From Gordius sp. MW1 (Eukaryota; Nematomorpha; Gordioida; Gordea; Gordiidae), in NCBI GenBank assembly GCA_964036665.1, contig OZ038526.1, positions 28,148,001 to 28,212,000 of the forward strand: a DNA stretch of 64,000 bases, read 5' to 3'. The notes below the pieces were generated by a model that had not been told where the DNA came from, searched no databases, and saw only the letters and a list, made by a program, of their open reading frames with translations. A program made the position numbers and the translations under genes. Numbering within the stretch: the stretch's first letter is position 1; every line of letters starts with the position of its first letter. Below are positions 63,761-64,000 of this stretch, in pieces.

Positions 63761-63908
63761 CATGGGCGTAGTCAAGGGGGGATGGAGGGACGGCTGCCCC
63801 ACTCTAAATCTAAAAAATTGGTGAAATTTATTAAAATTATGGCTAAAATTTCAAAAAATGATCATTATTGCCCCCCCCCCTCTAATTCCAATGCTGGCTA
63901 CGCCCATG
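63761..63908 (-). mobile_element. CATGGGCG-family MITE with perfect target duplication
   Basis: Full ends; the 8-bp duplication ATTTAAGT is exact on both sides. Confidence 0.9.
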
Positions 63909-64000
63909 ATTTAAGTTAAAGTTATTGTAAAGTCTAAACATGCGTTAAATATAACAGGCCAATAAAGGGTTGTACCTATGTGGTTCATATCGCCGGCCCG

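Overview
This is a window of AT-rich animal nuclear DNA. Short exons with GT/AG boundaries and consistent phases are separated by long AT-rich introns. There are no bacterial operons, and inverted-repeat transposon copies are scattered throughout. The largest gene ends in a domain of the short-chain collagen C4 (spongin short-chain) type, best known from sponges and also found in cnidarians and some other invertebrates. I infer a sponge or another early-branching or aquatic invertebrate. The species cannot be fixed from the sequence.

Layout. From 5309 to 18091 (+) lies a 16-exon gene for a predicted type II membrane collagen with a C-terminal C4 domain; its exons join into one 1178-codon frame. 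Tail to tail with it, 30909 to 19374 (-) encodes ERO1, the ER thiol oxidase, in 12 supported exons plus one candidate micro-exon. Head to head with ERO1, 34821 to 37221 (+) holds a six-exon short-chain dehydrogenase closely resembling DHRS7B (324 codons, then stop). Tail to tail with that, 40638 to 38805 (-) is a three-exon gene for an unrecognised lysine-rich single-span membrane protein. From about 40.6 to 62.8 kb I find no convincing gene. At the right edge (62820 onward, +) begins an extended SDR gene related to dihydroflavonol-4-reductase, cut by the window end.

The rest is largely transposon debris. The dominant family is a short element ending in CATGGGCGTAGCC / GGCTACGCCCATG, about 27 copies or fragments. 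Many have exact or one-mismatch 8-bp target duplications, which points to the hAT superfamily. Also present are a second hAT-like family (CAGTGGCG ... CGCGCCTG) with short and long forms, a third hAT-like element in an ERO1 intron, a PIF/Harbinger-like family with TTA duplication, an 855-bp TA-flanked element, a GGCTGGGTTTTG / CAAAACCCAGCC foldback family, and three pieces of one decayed LINE. One hAT element sits inside one LINE piece.

How the genes relate. ERO1 supplies oxidising equivalents for disulfide formation in the ER, and the neighbouring collagen is a cysteine-bearing secretory-pathway protein, but nothing here shows more than chance neighbourhood. DHRS7B-type enzymes act in ether-lipid and related lipid metabolism at ER or peroxisome membranes. 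The most novel items are the membrane-anchored C4 collagen, with seven consecutive 126-bp exons of 14 Gly-X-Y triplets each and a furin-type site in an insertion splitting its C4 domain, and the lysine-rich membrane protein.
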